Source: JACIYW01 sp014359745 | GTDB lineage: Bacteria; Pseudomonadota; Alphaproteobacteria; Rhodobacterales; Rhodobacteraceae | DNA length: 64,000 bases | Direction of reading: 5' to 3' | NCBI GenBank assembly: GCA_050433985.1 | Contig: JBNPWE010000006.1 | Span: 128,398-192,397 of the forward strand | Part shown: positions 41,413 through 50,258 of the stretch, one piece after another | Layout of the letters: every line of letters starts with the position of its first letter | Position numbering within the stretch: position 1 is the stretch's first letter | Position numbers and translations under genes: made by a program | The notes under the pieces: model-generated | What the model saw: only the letters and a program-made list of their open reading frames with translations | Database searches by the model: none | What the model was told of the DNA's origin: nothing

Positions 41413-44208
41413 CTATGCAACTGGCTCGGCAACGGCCGTGTGTTTCGTGATGATGTCCTGCACGTCGCCCGGCTTGAAGGCGACATCCCATGACCAGCAC
41501 CCAAAGCCACCCGACGCGTTGATGGCCTTTACCCATTCGTTCAGCGCATCCCGCTTTGCCTTGTTCTGGGGGCTGTCGGTTCCCTTGATTTCGAGGGCAA
41601 GCATCTTGCCGCCAGACAGCCGGACAAGGAAATCGGGCACATACCGGCGACGTGAACCGGCCCACATATACTGAATCTGGAAGCCGAGGTGATCGTTCTT
41701 CGCATAGGCGACTACGTCGTCCCGCCCCTCGAACACATTCGCCGCGTGTCCCTCCCACGACGAATCGCCGACGAGGTGGCTGATGTGCGACTTGATGGCC
41801 GGGAAGCAGGGCTTGGTCGTATACCAGGTGCGCATCTGACCGGTGGCGCCGATCGGGTTCTCTTCATCAAAGACCGGAGTGAGGCGCTCAGTATTCTGCT
41901 CGCTCACATGACGCATGACGTGCTGGACGACGAGATCGATGTTCAAGGCGATCAGGATCCGGCGACGCAATGGGTCCGAGTGGAAGAGTGACGGAATGTC
42001 GAGAAGCTTCGAATTCAGAAAGGTCTCGACTATGCGCACCAGCTGAGCCGCGAGGTACTCCTCGGTTCCGGAGAAGCTGTGCCGCAGTTCGGCGAAGCCT
42101 TTTCTGGCAGCCTGAAAGACAAGTCTCTGCAGGCGGAACCCGTCCGGAAGGCGTTCGAGATCAATCGCGGTGACCTTGCCCATGTCCGTGGCCCCTCCCA
42201 AGGCGGGGGCCAGTTCAGCACTTATGGGTGTCGAGGCCGGGTCGAGCTCAAGTGCAGGCACCTTGTCCCACGCCATGGTCAGCTGCGGCTTCACCACGGT
42301 CTCGACGCGCAGGACATTGGGCCACTTGATCTCAAGGTGTGCCCGATCAGGAATGACCTCGATCTGGGTGGTCGGTCTGGGGGGCGGAGGCGGGTCGCCA
42401 TCTTCCCCGGTTTCCGAGATGGACAACGGAACGCCGAAAACGTTCACATACTCCGGCAGGAACAGCCCGTTCTCATCCGTGTCGTAAGAGACCCTGCGAA
42501 GACCGCGGCCGACGACCTGCTCGCACAAGAGTTGCGAGGTGAACGCGCGCAAGCCCATGATGTGGGTTACATTCTTCGCGTCCCAGCCTTCGGACAGCAT
42601 CGCGACGGAGATGACGTTCTGCAGGTCCTGGCCAGCAGCACCGCGCTTGCCGACATTGTCGACGATCTCCCGCAGCAGTTCCTCCTTCTTCATCCCCTGA
42701 AGCTGCTGCTTTCGTGTCTCCGGCAGGTTTGCAGCCTCGATGATTTCCTTCAGCCTGTTCTCGTAGTCCTTGTCGGACGTGGCGGCTTCGCCGATTTCCG
42801 CCTTCTCCAGCACCTTGGAGTCGACACGCAACGTCCTGTTCGGCGCATGCAGCTCCGGCCAGTGCGAGTCGCCCTGGTTGAAATAGTGTTCGACCCGCGC
42901 GGCCGTCTCGGTGCGGTTGCAGACCGTCAGCATCACCGGCGGGGAATGGTGACCTGCGTCTCGCCACTGCCTCTGCGTTTCGCGCCAGTCGGCGCCGAGA
43001 AGCGTGTAGGCGTCCTGCACCAGCTTCGGCAGTGCCTCGTGCGGTTCGGCCTTCGCCCTGTTCAGATCCTCGGAGACCGAAGGATCACGGTAGATGTGAT
43101 AGAGCTTCGACCGCAGCGTCCTCGCGTCGGGCAAGGCATCGTCGCGCACCACGACGCGCGGCGTCTTTACCAGCCCAGCCTCGATCGCGTCGTTCAGCCC
43201 GAAATCCGAGATGATCCAGTCGAACAGCGCCGTGTCCGTACTCTTCTTGCCGGTGGGCGCAAAGGGCGTGGCCGACAGGTCGAAGCAGCGCTGGATGCGA
43301 CGCGTCTTGTGGATGCGGTCCAGCCCCTCGATCCAGCGGGTGGCCTCGTCGATGTCAATCCCCTGCTCAGCGGCCACCTTCTTGCTGATCTTCACCTCGG
43401 GCGGTTTCCGATAGGCGTGGTGGGCCTCGTCATTGATGACGATGATGTCCTTGTGTGCCGCCAGCTTGCCCAGCACGCGTCGGGTGAAAGCCTCGTCCGA
43501 CTCCCGGCCCTTCTTCACGACCGAGCGTTCCTGCTCCTTCAGCGGCATCAGCGTGTGCCAGTTCTCGATCAGCACCTCGGCCTGGTTCAGCTTCTGGCGC
43601 AGCGCTTCAGATGGGCAGAGGTTGAACTCGTCGTAATAGGAGCCCTCGCTGGGCAGCAGGACCTGCAATCGTTCCTTCACAGTCAGGCCGGGCGCCACGA
43701 TGAACACGGCGCGGCTGAAATCCTTGTTCCGTTTGGGGTAGGTCAGCGCGTTCAGCACCTGCCAGGTGATGATCATCGCCATCACGGTGGTCTTGCCCGC
43801 GCCCGTGGCCATCTTGTTGCAAAGACGCTCCCAGGTCCCGCCGTCGCCAGGGATCGCGATGCCCTGTTTGAATGCCTCAGCCCCCTCGACCCACCAGATC
43901 AAGGTTTCGATTGCCTCCAGCTGGCAGAAATAGAACGGGTGCTGTCGCGCGTCTCGGTCGTGCCAGTGTTCCAAGAGCTTTCGGGTGACGATGGTCACGC
44001 CGGGCCAGCCCGCCTCGCGCCAGGCGTCGACCCGGGCGCGGATGGTATTGACCAGGTCCAGCACCTCTGTCCGCTTCGTGTTGTTGCGGGCGTCGAAGAC
44101 CTCGTAGCTCGCCGGGCGGCGCTCGGGCTTGATTTCAAGCTTGCCACCCTTGCCCTCGATCCAATGCTGAGCAGGGCAGACGAATGGCGTGTTGATGATG
44201 AGGGACAT
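41413..44208 (-). CDS. Type III-like restriction endonuclease subunit (Res helicase-nuclease)
   Basis: A 931-residue DEAD/DEAH-type helicase-nuclease. It has Walker A MATGAGKTT (residues 133-141), a DEAH-type box (INDEAHHAYRK) and a helicase C-terminal half (SVAMLSEGWDAKNVTHIMGL; CEQVVGRGLRRVSYD). The C-terminal PD-(D/E)xK nuclease shows PDFLVRLSGGKMLALEIKG (Asp, Glu, Lys). The order helicase then nuclease and the adjacent Mod gene match Type III-like systems, of the group I recall as BPTD_3080 family. It should translocate or cut DNA lacking its partner's methylation. It lies four bases after the Mod gene. Confidence 0.85.
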   Translation of the reverse strand: MSLIINTPFVCPAQHWIEGKGGKLEIKPERRPASYEVFDARNNTKRTEVLDLVNTIRARVDAWREAGWPGVTIVTRKLLEHWHDRDARQHPFYFCQLEAIETLIWWVEGAEAFKQGIAIPGDGGTWERLCNKMATGAGKTTVMAMIITWQVLNALTYPKRNKDFSRAVFIVAPGLTVKERLQVLLPSEGSYYDEFNLCPSEALRQKLNQAEVLIENWHTLMPLKEQERSVVKKGRESDEAFTRRVLGKLAAHKDIIVINDEAHHAYRKPPEVKISKKVAAEQGIDIDEATRWIEGLDRIHKTRRIQRCFDLSATPFAPTGKKSTDTALFDWIISDFGLNDAIEAGLVKTPRVVVRDDALPDARTLRSKLYHIYRDPSVSEDLNRAKAEPHEALPKLVQDAYTLLGADWRETQRQWRDAGHHSPPVMLTVCNRTETAARVEHYFNQGDSHWPELHAPNRTLRVDSKVLEKAEIGEAATSDKDYENRLKEIIEAANLPETRKQQLQGMKKEELLREIVDNVGKRGAAGQDLQNVISVAMLSEGWDAKNVTHIMGLRAFTSQLLCEQVVGRGLRRVSYDTDENGLFLPEYVNVFGVPLSISETGEDGDPPPPPRPTTQIEVIPDRAHLEIKWPNVLRVETVVKPQLTMAWDKVPALELDPASTPISAELAPALGGATDMGKVTAIDLERLPDGFRLQRLVFQAARKGFAELRHSFSGTEEYLAAQLVRIVETFLNSKLLDIPSLFHSDPLRRRILIALNIDLVVQHVMRHVSEQNTERLTPVFDEENPIGATGQMRTWYTTKPCFPAIKSHISHLVGDSSWEGHAANVFEGRDDVVAYAKNDHLGFQIQYMWAGSRRRYVPDFLVRLSGGKMLALEIKGTDSPQNKAKRDALNEWVKAINASGGFGCWSWDVAFKPGDVQDIITKHTAVAEPVA

Positions 44209-44212
44209 GGGT

Positions 44213-47200
44213 TCAGCCCTCGAGCGGCATGATCTTGAGGGATTCAATCCCGCGGTCATCGACGATCTTCACCGCGATGCGCCGGTTGTCCCCCGCCTCA
44301 AAGGGCAGCGACACGGTGCCATGGAACTGCTCCAGCAGATCCTCGTCCAGTTCGGATCGGACGGTCGCCTTCAGCCGGTTCCAGCCGCCCTTGGCGTCCG
44401 CCATCGGAAAGAACACCTGATGGGGCATCAGGGAGCGCTGGTCGTAATCGGTGTCCAGCGACCACATGGCGATCTGCTTCTTGCCGCCCGACACCAGATC
44501 GCCCGCCTTTGGATCGAAGTAATCGAAGCCGTTAACCTCGACCTCCCACATCCCGTCCTTGCGTTTGCGCAGCTCCACATCGGGCTGACCCATCAGCCAG
44601 AAGGACTGGTTCGAGGATCGCGCCTTTTTCAGATCCTCGGTCAGAAGATCGGTGTTCATCTGCGCCTTGAGCAGCGTGACGCCGGGCCAGTTGACCTCGT
44701 CGATGTCCTTGGCGGCCTCGGGGTCGAAGGTGAAGGCGCAGAACAGGATGAACTTTGGCGCGGGGCGCAGGGTTTCGGCCTCGGTCAGGGCCAGTTCCAC
44801 CTGCCGCTGTTCAAGGGCGGCATGTTCGGGGCCAAAGCTGACGACGACCCGTTCGCCGGTGTCGGTCAGCGAGCCTGAGGCGTGCAGGTGGCGCAGACCG
44901 GGCAGCGTCTCGAACTCGGCAAAGGTCAGGCGCGCGCCGTTCTTGCCGCGTACGCCGGTTTTCAGCAACTCGTCGCGCCAGAGCGACTGGCGTGAGGTTT
45001 CACCGGTGCGGGCGATGCTGTCGTTCGCCTCTGCCGGTGGCAGGCTGTCATCGAGCGACAGCACCGTGGGCACGGGCACGGCCTCGACGCTGAACGGGCC
45101 GGTGATGCGCAGGCGGTTCTGGTCGGGGCGGGGCTTGTCATACAGGGTTTCCTGTTCGGCATGGGCCTGGATACTGGCATCCATCCGGCGCTGCATCGCC
45201 TGGCGCGCGGAGTGAAAGGCATCGAAGGGCGCGCGGGTGGCGGCAGGCCAGAGAGGGGCGCCGTCCTTGTCCAGCGGCCAGTCGAAGGGCACCTCCCATT
45301 CGTGCAGGGTCTCGCCATCGCGGAAACTGACCGGCTTGCCCTTGCGCACGCCTTGGGCGGGGCGGAAGGGGATCGGCGGGGCGGTGGTGAGCGCGGCGTT
45401 GAGGGCGGTCAGCGCCGCCGTGATCTTCGGGTGATCCTCGGCATGGATCGTGTCGATGTCGGGGTTGTTGGCGATGGATTTCAGCGTGATGTGCGGCACG
45501 GTTTTATAGTCGAACCCGCCCTTCAGCCCTTCGTGCGGATAGCGCAGGGCGTAGTAATCGAAACTGGCGGTCATCAGCCGCTGCTTGGCCAGCGTGATCG
45601 CCACGCGGGACGTGTCGCAGGTGATCCAGCGCCGCCCCCATTTCTCGGCGACAAAGGCGGTGGTGCCAGAGCCGCAGGTCGGGTCGAGCACCAGGTCGCC
45701 GGGGTCGGTGGTCATCAGGAGGCAGCGTTCGATGACGGCCGCACTGGTTTGAACGACATAAAGCAGCCCTGTCCCAATCTGCAACGATTCCCACCGATCC
45801 GAAATCGGCAGAACCGGGAAATCGTCCAGAAAACGCTTGTATCTAATCGTGCTCGCCCCATCAGAAACGCGGCCAGCTTTGTATAGCCGCACCATGCCAT
45901 CCAGTGTGGTCTTCCAGTGGCTACCTGCGCCCGAGTCAAATTTCTTGCCAAAAAACTGCAATTCTTGCTCGTAACTGGATTGACCAGAGCTGATAAGGCT
46001 CGTATGCCGAAAAATTCGGCCCTCCGGTATATCTGATTCTCGATTGAGTTCGGCTTTCGTTAGCCGCCGTTCTTTGCTCGTTGGAAGTTCGATCTGGTCG
46101 TAGCGATCAGACGAGACATGGCCAGGAACCCGCTCAAGGTAGATTTGCCGATACTTCACCGCACTCTTGTCGCGTGCGTACCAGACAAGAAAATCTACCG
46201 TGGTTGCAAGCAAGTTACCTGCTTGGCTTCCAGTCTTCTGCACCTGAATGATTGAACAGAAATTTTCGACGCCGAATATCTCATCCATCATTTCCCGAAC
46301 ATGGTGCACGTTCTCATCCGAAATCTGCACGAACACCGACCCGCTCTCGTGCAGCAAGTCCCGCGCCAGCACCAGCCGGTCGCGCAAGTAGGTCAGGTAG
46401 GAATGGATGCCGAGTTCCCAGGTGTCGCGGAACGCCTTGATCATCTCGGGTTCCTGCGTCAGGTCCGCGTCTGACCGGTCCTTCACGTCGCGCTTGTTGG
46501 TGAAGGGCTGAAAGTTCGACCCGTATTTGATACCGTAGGGCGGGTCGATGTAGATCATCTGCACCTTGCCGCCCATGCTCTCCTTTGTCAGCAGCGAGTT
46601 CATCACCAGCAGGCTGTCGCCCGACACCAGCCGATTCGACCAGCCCTTTTCGTGGGAGTAGAAATCGAGCGCCTGGCGCAGCGGCAGGTTCTCGAACGGT
46701 GCCGCGAACAGGTCCGGCTGCCGCCATTGCGCGCCCGCATCCTTGCCCTTCAACCGCTTCGCCGCGTTGGCGAGTATCGTCGCCGGGTCCACCCGCTCAT
46801 GCACATGCAGGCTGACGGTATCGACATCGAACGACGTCCGTTCCGCCTTGCCCGTCCAGTTGAGGTAGGGCTGCTGGAGCCGCTTGAGCTCGATCAGCGC
46901 GTCCTTCATCGCCTGCGCGTCATCGCTGGCCAGGGCGTCGTCGATCAGCTTTTCCACGCCTGCGCGGGCAGAATCGAAGTTCAGCACCGGGTCCAGGTGC
47001 GGGTCGTAGGCCCATGTGGTGCGCGCGCCGTCCGGGTCCGTCCCGGCGTGGACCATCCCCACCTCGGGGTTGTTCACCCGCGTCTCGCCGTGACGATAGG
47101 ACAACACCTGCACCGGTTCGCCGGACCTGCGTGAGGCCGCTGATCTTGTCGCGCTTCGGGGCTTGCCGCGGGGCTCCGTCGGCTCGTCCTCGTCCTGCAT

Positions 47201-47467
47201 CTCCAGTGTCAGGTCGGATACGTCGGCCCGATAGATCGATCCACCGCGCCCGCGCCCCCGCCCGAGCACACCTTCATCCACCAGCTCATCGCGGGCGGCC
47301 GCGTAGTCCTCGTCGGACAGGGCTGGCACATGCTCGCGCAACAGGGCCATCATCGCGCCATTGCCGATCGACGATCCGTCTTCGGGCATCAGGGAGAGGA
47401 TCAGGTCGGTCAGGCTGTCGGACATGCGGGCGAATTCCAGTACTTGCAGAAAGGGCTTGTTTTCCAT
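44213..47467 (-). CDS. Type III-like site-specific DNA methyltransferase (Mod)
   Basis: A 1084-residue methyltransferase. The N-terminal part contains a winged-helix-like region (LREHVPALSDEDYAAARDEL) and a Gly/Arg stretch. The catalytic domain has DPPYGIKYG (motif IV), followed later by LDPTCGSGTTAFVAEKWG (motif I), the beta-class order used by Type III Mod proteins. The long C-terminal part (about 400 residues) is beta-rich and probably carries accessory or partner contacts. It provides the methylation that protects host DNA from the Res protein. ATG at 47467 (MENKPF) chosen; an in-frame start 30 bases upstream is possible. Confidence 0.87.
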   Translation of the reverse strand: MENKPFLQVLEFARMSDSLTDLILSLMPEDGSSIGNGAMMALLREHVPALSDEDYAAARDELVDEGVLGRGRGRGGSIYRADVSDLTLEMQDEDEPTEPRGKPRSATRSAASRRSGEPVQVLSYRHGETRVNNPEVGMVHAGTDPDGARTTWAYDPHLDPVLNFDSARAGVEKLIDDALASDDAQAMKDALIELKRLQQPYLNWTGKAERTSFDVDTVSLHVHERVDPATILANAAKRLKGKDAGAQWRQPDLFAAPFENLPLRQALDFYSHEKGWSNRLVSGDSLLVMNSLLTKESMGGKVQMIYIDPPYGIKYGSNFQPFTNKRDVKDRSDADLTQEPEMIKAFRDTWELGIHSYLTYLRDRLVLARDLLHESGSVFVQISDENVHHVREMMDEIFGVENFCSIIQVQKTGSQAGNLLATTVDFLVWYARDKSAVKYRQIYLERVPGHVSSDRYDQIELPTSKERRLTKAELNRESDIPEGRIFRHTSLISSGQSSYEQELQFFGKKFDSGAGSHWKTTLDGMVRLYKAGRVSDGASTIRYKRFLDDFPVLPISDRWESLQIGTGLLYVVQTSAAVIERCLLMTTDPGDLVLDPTCGSGTTAFVAEKWGRRWITCDTSRVAITLAKQRLMTASFDYYALRYPHEGLKGGFDYKTVPHITLKSIANNPDIDTIHAEDHPKITAALTALNAALTTAPPIPFRPAQGVRKGKPVSFRDGETLHEWEVPFDWPLDKDGAPLWPAATRAPFDAFHSARQAMQRRMDASIQAHAEQETLYDKPRPDQNRLRITGPFSVEAVPVPTVLSLDDSLPPAEANDSIARTGETSRQSLWRDELLKTGVRGKNGARLTFAEFETLPGLRHLHASGSLTDTGERVVVSFGPEHAALEQRQVELALTEAETLRPAPKFILFCAFTFDPEAAKDIDEVNWPGVTLLKAQMNTDLLTEDLKKARSSNQSFWLMGQPDVELRKRKDGMWEVEVNGFDYFDPKAGDLVSGGKKQIAMWSLDTDYDQRSLMPHQVFFPMADAKGGWNRLKATVRSELDEDLLEQFHGTVSLPFEAGDNRRIAVKIVDDRGIESLKIMPLEG

Positions 47468-47504
47468 AACCCTATCGCGGGAATTGTCCGTTTGCACGCG
47501 CGAT

Positions 47505-47906
47505 TCAGTCTTGCGCGCTGTCTGCAGTCCAGAGGGCGTGCTGTTCTTGCCAATTGGGCGGGAACGAACCCATCAGTTCGGCAAGCGTGATATTCGCGGG
47601 CTGGCGACCGTCCATGATGGCGTCGACGATTGTCGGGGACAGCAACGACAGCCGCATCAGCCGCGCCATGTAGGTGAAGGCGATGCCCTCCTTCTCGGCC
47701 AACTCCGAAATCGACGAGAACTCACCCGACTCGAGCATCCGCTTCCAGCGGAAGGCGCGGGCCAGCGCCTTGACCAGCGTGTTGTCCGCCTTTCGGTCTG
47801 GCCGGACGCCATCGGGCAGTTGCATCTCTTTCCGCCCGCCGCGCTTCACGATGCGGAATGGCACGTGGATTGTAACCGTCTCGGGGACCGCCGTCGCGCG
47901 GGTCAT
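47505..47906 (-). CDS. Recombinase-associated helical protein
   Basis: A 133-residue protein. It begins with a beta-like segment (PETVTIHVPFRIVKRGGRK) and continues with helix-turn-helix-like helices (ALARAFRWKRMLESGEFSSI; SELAEKEGIAFTYMARLMRL) and LSPTIVDAIMDGRQPANITL. Similar proteins follow serine recombinases in many alphaproteobacterial mobile elements; a role in directing recombination is plausible but not shown. Its ATG overlaps the recombinase stop (ATGA). It lies 37 bases before the Mod gene, linking the recombinase and restriction genes. Confidence 0.72.
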   Translation of the reverse strand: MTRATAVPETVTIHVPFRIVKRGGRKEMQLPDGVRPDRKADNTLVKALARAFRWKRMLESGEFSSISELAEKEGIAFTYMARLMRLSLLSPTIVDAIMDGRQPANITLAELMGSFPPNWQEQHALWTADSAQD

Positions 47907-49213
47907 GCCGCTGCTCCGATGCTGCCAGACAGCATCTCGCGCGCGAGCCCTCCGAGGCCGTCCATCCGGAGCCGGAAGTTGAGCCCGTTCGTGCCGATAT
48001 CGACGTGCTCGACCAGCAGCGTGACTATGCGCGCCTGCTCGGCGGGGAAGAGTTCGTCCCACAGCGGGTCGAGCTGCTGCAAGGCCGCGCGTGCGTCGGC
48101 CTCGGAGATGTCTTCGGCGTAGGCACGCGCCGCCTTCCACGTCCCCGCCACGATCTCCGGCTGGCGGAACACGGCGCGGAGCTGGTCGATGACGGCGGTT
48201 TCGATTTCGCCCGCTGGAACCCGGCCCACGGGGCATGATCCGGCACCATGCTTCAGCACCGTCTGGCTGACATAGTATCGGTAGAGCTTGCCGCCCTTGC
48301 GCGTATGAGTCGGCGAGAAGGCCGCCTCGTCGGGGCCGTAGAGCAGCCCTTTCAGCAATGCTGGCGTGTCGGTTCTGGTGCGTGCGGCGCGCTTGCGGGG
48401 GCTTTCGGTCAGGATGGAGTGGACCTTGTCCCAGATCGCGCGGTCGATGATGCCGTCGTGCTCACCGGGATAGCTGTTTCCCTTGTGGACGGCCTCACCG
48501 ATATAGGCGCGGTTGTTCAGGAGACGATACAAGTATTTCTTGTCGATCCGATTGCCACGACTGGTCTGGACGCCCCGCGCTGCTAGTTCCCGAGCCAGTT
48601 CTGTGCCCGAGCCGATTTCGATGAAACGCGCGAAGATCCAGCGGACATTGGTAGCATCGGCTTCCTTGATGATCAGCTTGCGGTCCTTCACTTCATAGCC
48701 CAGTGGCGGCACGCCGCCCATCCACATGCCCTTCATACGGCTGGCGCGGACTTTGTCCCGAATACGTTCAGCCGTCACCTCGCGCTCAAATTGGGCGAAT
48801 GACAGCAGGATGTTCAGCGTCAACCGCCCCATGGAAGTGGTGGTGTTGAATGACTGAGTGACGGAAACGAAGGTCACGCCGTTTCGGTCAAACACCTCGA
48901 CCAGTTTGGAAAAATCCATCAGCGACCGCGACAAGCGGTCTATCTTGTACACGACGACCACGTCGACCAAGCCATCCTCGACGTCCGCGAGCAGCCTTTT
49001 CAGGCCGGGGCGTTCCAGCGTGCCGCCGGAAATGCCGCCATCATCATATTGATCGCGGACCAGCACCCAGCCTTCTGACCGTTGGCTGGCGATGTATGCC
49101 TCGCAGGCCTCGCGCTGGGCATGGAGGCTGTTGAATTCTTGCTCGAGGCCTTCCTCGGAGGATTTCCGGGTGTAAACCGCGCAGCGCAGTTTTCTGACTA
49201 TGGGTTTGGTCAT
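47903..49213 (-). CDS. Large serine recombinase
   Basis: A 436-residue site-specific recombinase. The N-terminal resolvase domain has the catalytic serine at residue 18 (VYTRKSSEEG), GISGGTLERPGLKRLL, and VVYKIDRLSRSLMDF. A recombinase domain follows (GYEVKDRKLIIKEADATNVR), then a zinc-ribbon region with KLYRYYVSQTVLKHGAGSCP and only a partial cysteine set. It probably integrates and excises the element that carries it. It sits in a four-gene run with ATGA overlaps on both sides. Whether its element is the restriction unit or prophage B cannot be decided from this window. Confidence 0.9.
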   Translation of the reverse strand: MTKPIVRKLRCAVYTRKSSEEGLEQEFNSLHAQREACEAYIASQRSEGWVLVRDQYDDGGISGGTLERPGLKRLLADVEDGLVDVVVVYKIDRLSRSLMDFSKLVEVFDRNGVTFVSVTQSFNTTTSMGRLTLNILLSFAQFEREVTAERIRDKVRASRMKGMWMGGVPPLGYEVKDRKLIIKEADATNVRWIFARFIEIGSGTELARELAARGVQTSRGNRIDKKYLYRLLNNRAYIGEAVHKGNSYPGEHDGIIDRAIWDKVHSILTESPRKRAARTRTDTPALLKGLLYGPDEAAFSPTHTRKGGKLYRYYVSQTVLKHGAGSCPVGRVPAGEIETAVIDQLRAVFRQPEIVAGTWKAARAYAEDISEADARAALQQLDPLWDELFPAEQARIVTLLVEHVDIGTNGLNFRLRMDGLGGLAREMLSGSIGAAA

Positions 49214-49662
49214 GCGCCCCTCCGGTGATTTTTCAGCCCGAAGAACACCCAGCCGTTCCAGCGCGTGCCGGTGATCGCGCGGGCGATGGCAGACAGCGAT
49301 TTGTAAGGCCGTCCCTGCCAGTCGAAACCGCCAGACGTGACGGTGACGAGATGCTCGATGCCCTGCCATTCACGGATCAGCCGCGTTCCGACGATAGGTT
49401 TCAGGTCAGCGCGGATGCGGCTCTTCTTGCGGTCGCCACCGTCCAGCTGTTCGCCGAGAGCTTCCAGCCGTTTCACCGTTTCCGGTTTAAGCCCGCCATA
49501 AGTCAGTTCCTGGATGCGGTACGCGAGGCGGCTCTCGAGATAACGACGATTGAACGGCGGCGGCTCGCTGTCGAACAGCTCCCGCCATTGTTGCTTCAGG
49601 TCTGACGTCGAGCTGGTTTTGAGCGCGGCTAGGCGGGCGGGAATGGGATCTTGTTTGGTCAT
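49210..49662 (-). CDS. DUF2924 domain-containing protein
   Basis: A 150-residue protein of the DUF2924 family. Marks are LKQQWRELFDSEPPPFNRRY, LESRLAYRIQELTYGGLKPE, and the C-terminal VTSGGFDWQGRPYKSLSAIA followed by RAITGTRWNGWVFFGLK. Family members nearly always sit beside a serine recombinase and may act as a recombination directionality or accessory protein; this is not proven. Overlaps the recombinase (ATGA) and the small upstream gene. Confidence 0.85.
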   Translation of the reverse strand: MTKQDPIPARLAALKTSSTSDLKQQWRELFDSEPPPFNRRYLESRLAYRIQELTYGGLKPETVKRLEALGEQLDGGDRKKSRIRADLKPIVGTRLIREWQGIEHLVTVTSGGFDWQGRPYKSLSAIARAITGTRWNGWVFFGLKNHRRGA

Positions 49663-49862
49663 GAGTTTCTCCGGTGAGTTGGAGTTGCATGACGCCATTC
49701 GTCGGCCGGATAGTGTAGGCAACTTTCTCTATTATTGTCAGATACTTCCGCTCGGTCCCGCATCCGTAGGCGAACCAACCCGAGAGCCAGCAGCCCGCAC
49801 AGGTCGGCACGGCGTTCCGCTGGGGTCATCTGGTTGGGTGAGAGTGGATTGGGTCGTTTCAT
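49659..49862 (-). CDS. Small conserved protein of the recombinase operon
   Basis: A 67-residue protein: MKRPNPLSPNQMTPAERRAD, then LCGLLALGLVRLRMRD, then a polar end (SCLHYPADEWRHATPTHRRN). This small protein recurs upstream of DUF2924 and serine recombinase genes. It is the first gene of the run and overlaps DUF2924 by four bases. Function unknown. Confidence 0.68.
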   Translation of the reverse strand: MKRPNPLSPNQMTPAERRADLCGLLALGLVRLRMRDRAEVSDNNRESCLHYPADEWRHATPTHRRNS

Positions 49863-50258
49863 GTCTCGGGCAGCCGTGATTGGTGGTGTCGTTACCAATC
49901 AAAAGCCACCCCGAAGCCCGGGACGGGACATCTCAAAGGAACGGGATGCGGAAATGCGAACAGGGAAAGAACATCAGGGCTTGCCGATCACGGATTTGTC
50001 CATGATTATCGGAGGTTGAATCAATCGAGAGCAGTAGTACGTCGAGGTAAGATCATGGCGCGTAAAGCAACTCCGATCAGAGGCCTTGTCTTGGCACTGA
50101 TCGAGGCTGCGCGCGTGAATTTTGCCCCAGCGATTCTCTCGGCCCGGGAGGGCGGTGATAGTCACCTCAGTCCCCAGAGGCGACGTCGCGGTGTCGAGCG
50201 CCGAGCAAGGCTCCACAATCGCGATCTATAGTTCAGCTCAGCATTTCCGGAGTTTTAT
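49863..50258. other. Gene-poor gap between the recombinase unit and the 737-residue gene
   Basis: About 400 bases. A short plus-strand frame from an ATG at 50055 (58 residues, MARKATPIRGLVLALIEAAR) has a weak ribosome site and ends in Arg-rich sequence without family features; it is not called. The stretch should hold the divergent promoters for the recombinase operon and the gene at 50259. A GGAGG lies at 50011-50015. Confidence 0.45.

Noticed and set aside
50016..50231. A small plus-strand gene before the 737-residue gene.
   Set aside because: The TTG start has its ribosome-site-like GGAGG directly adjacent, the ATG at 50055 has a weak site, and the C-terminal half is Arg-rich shadow-like sequence.
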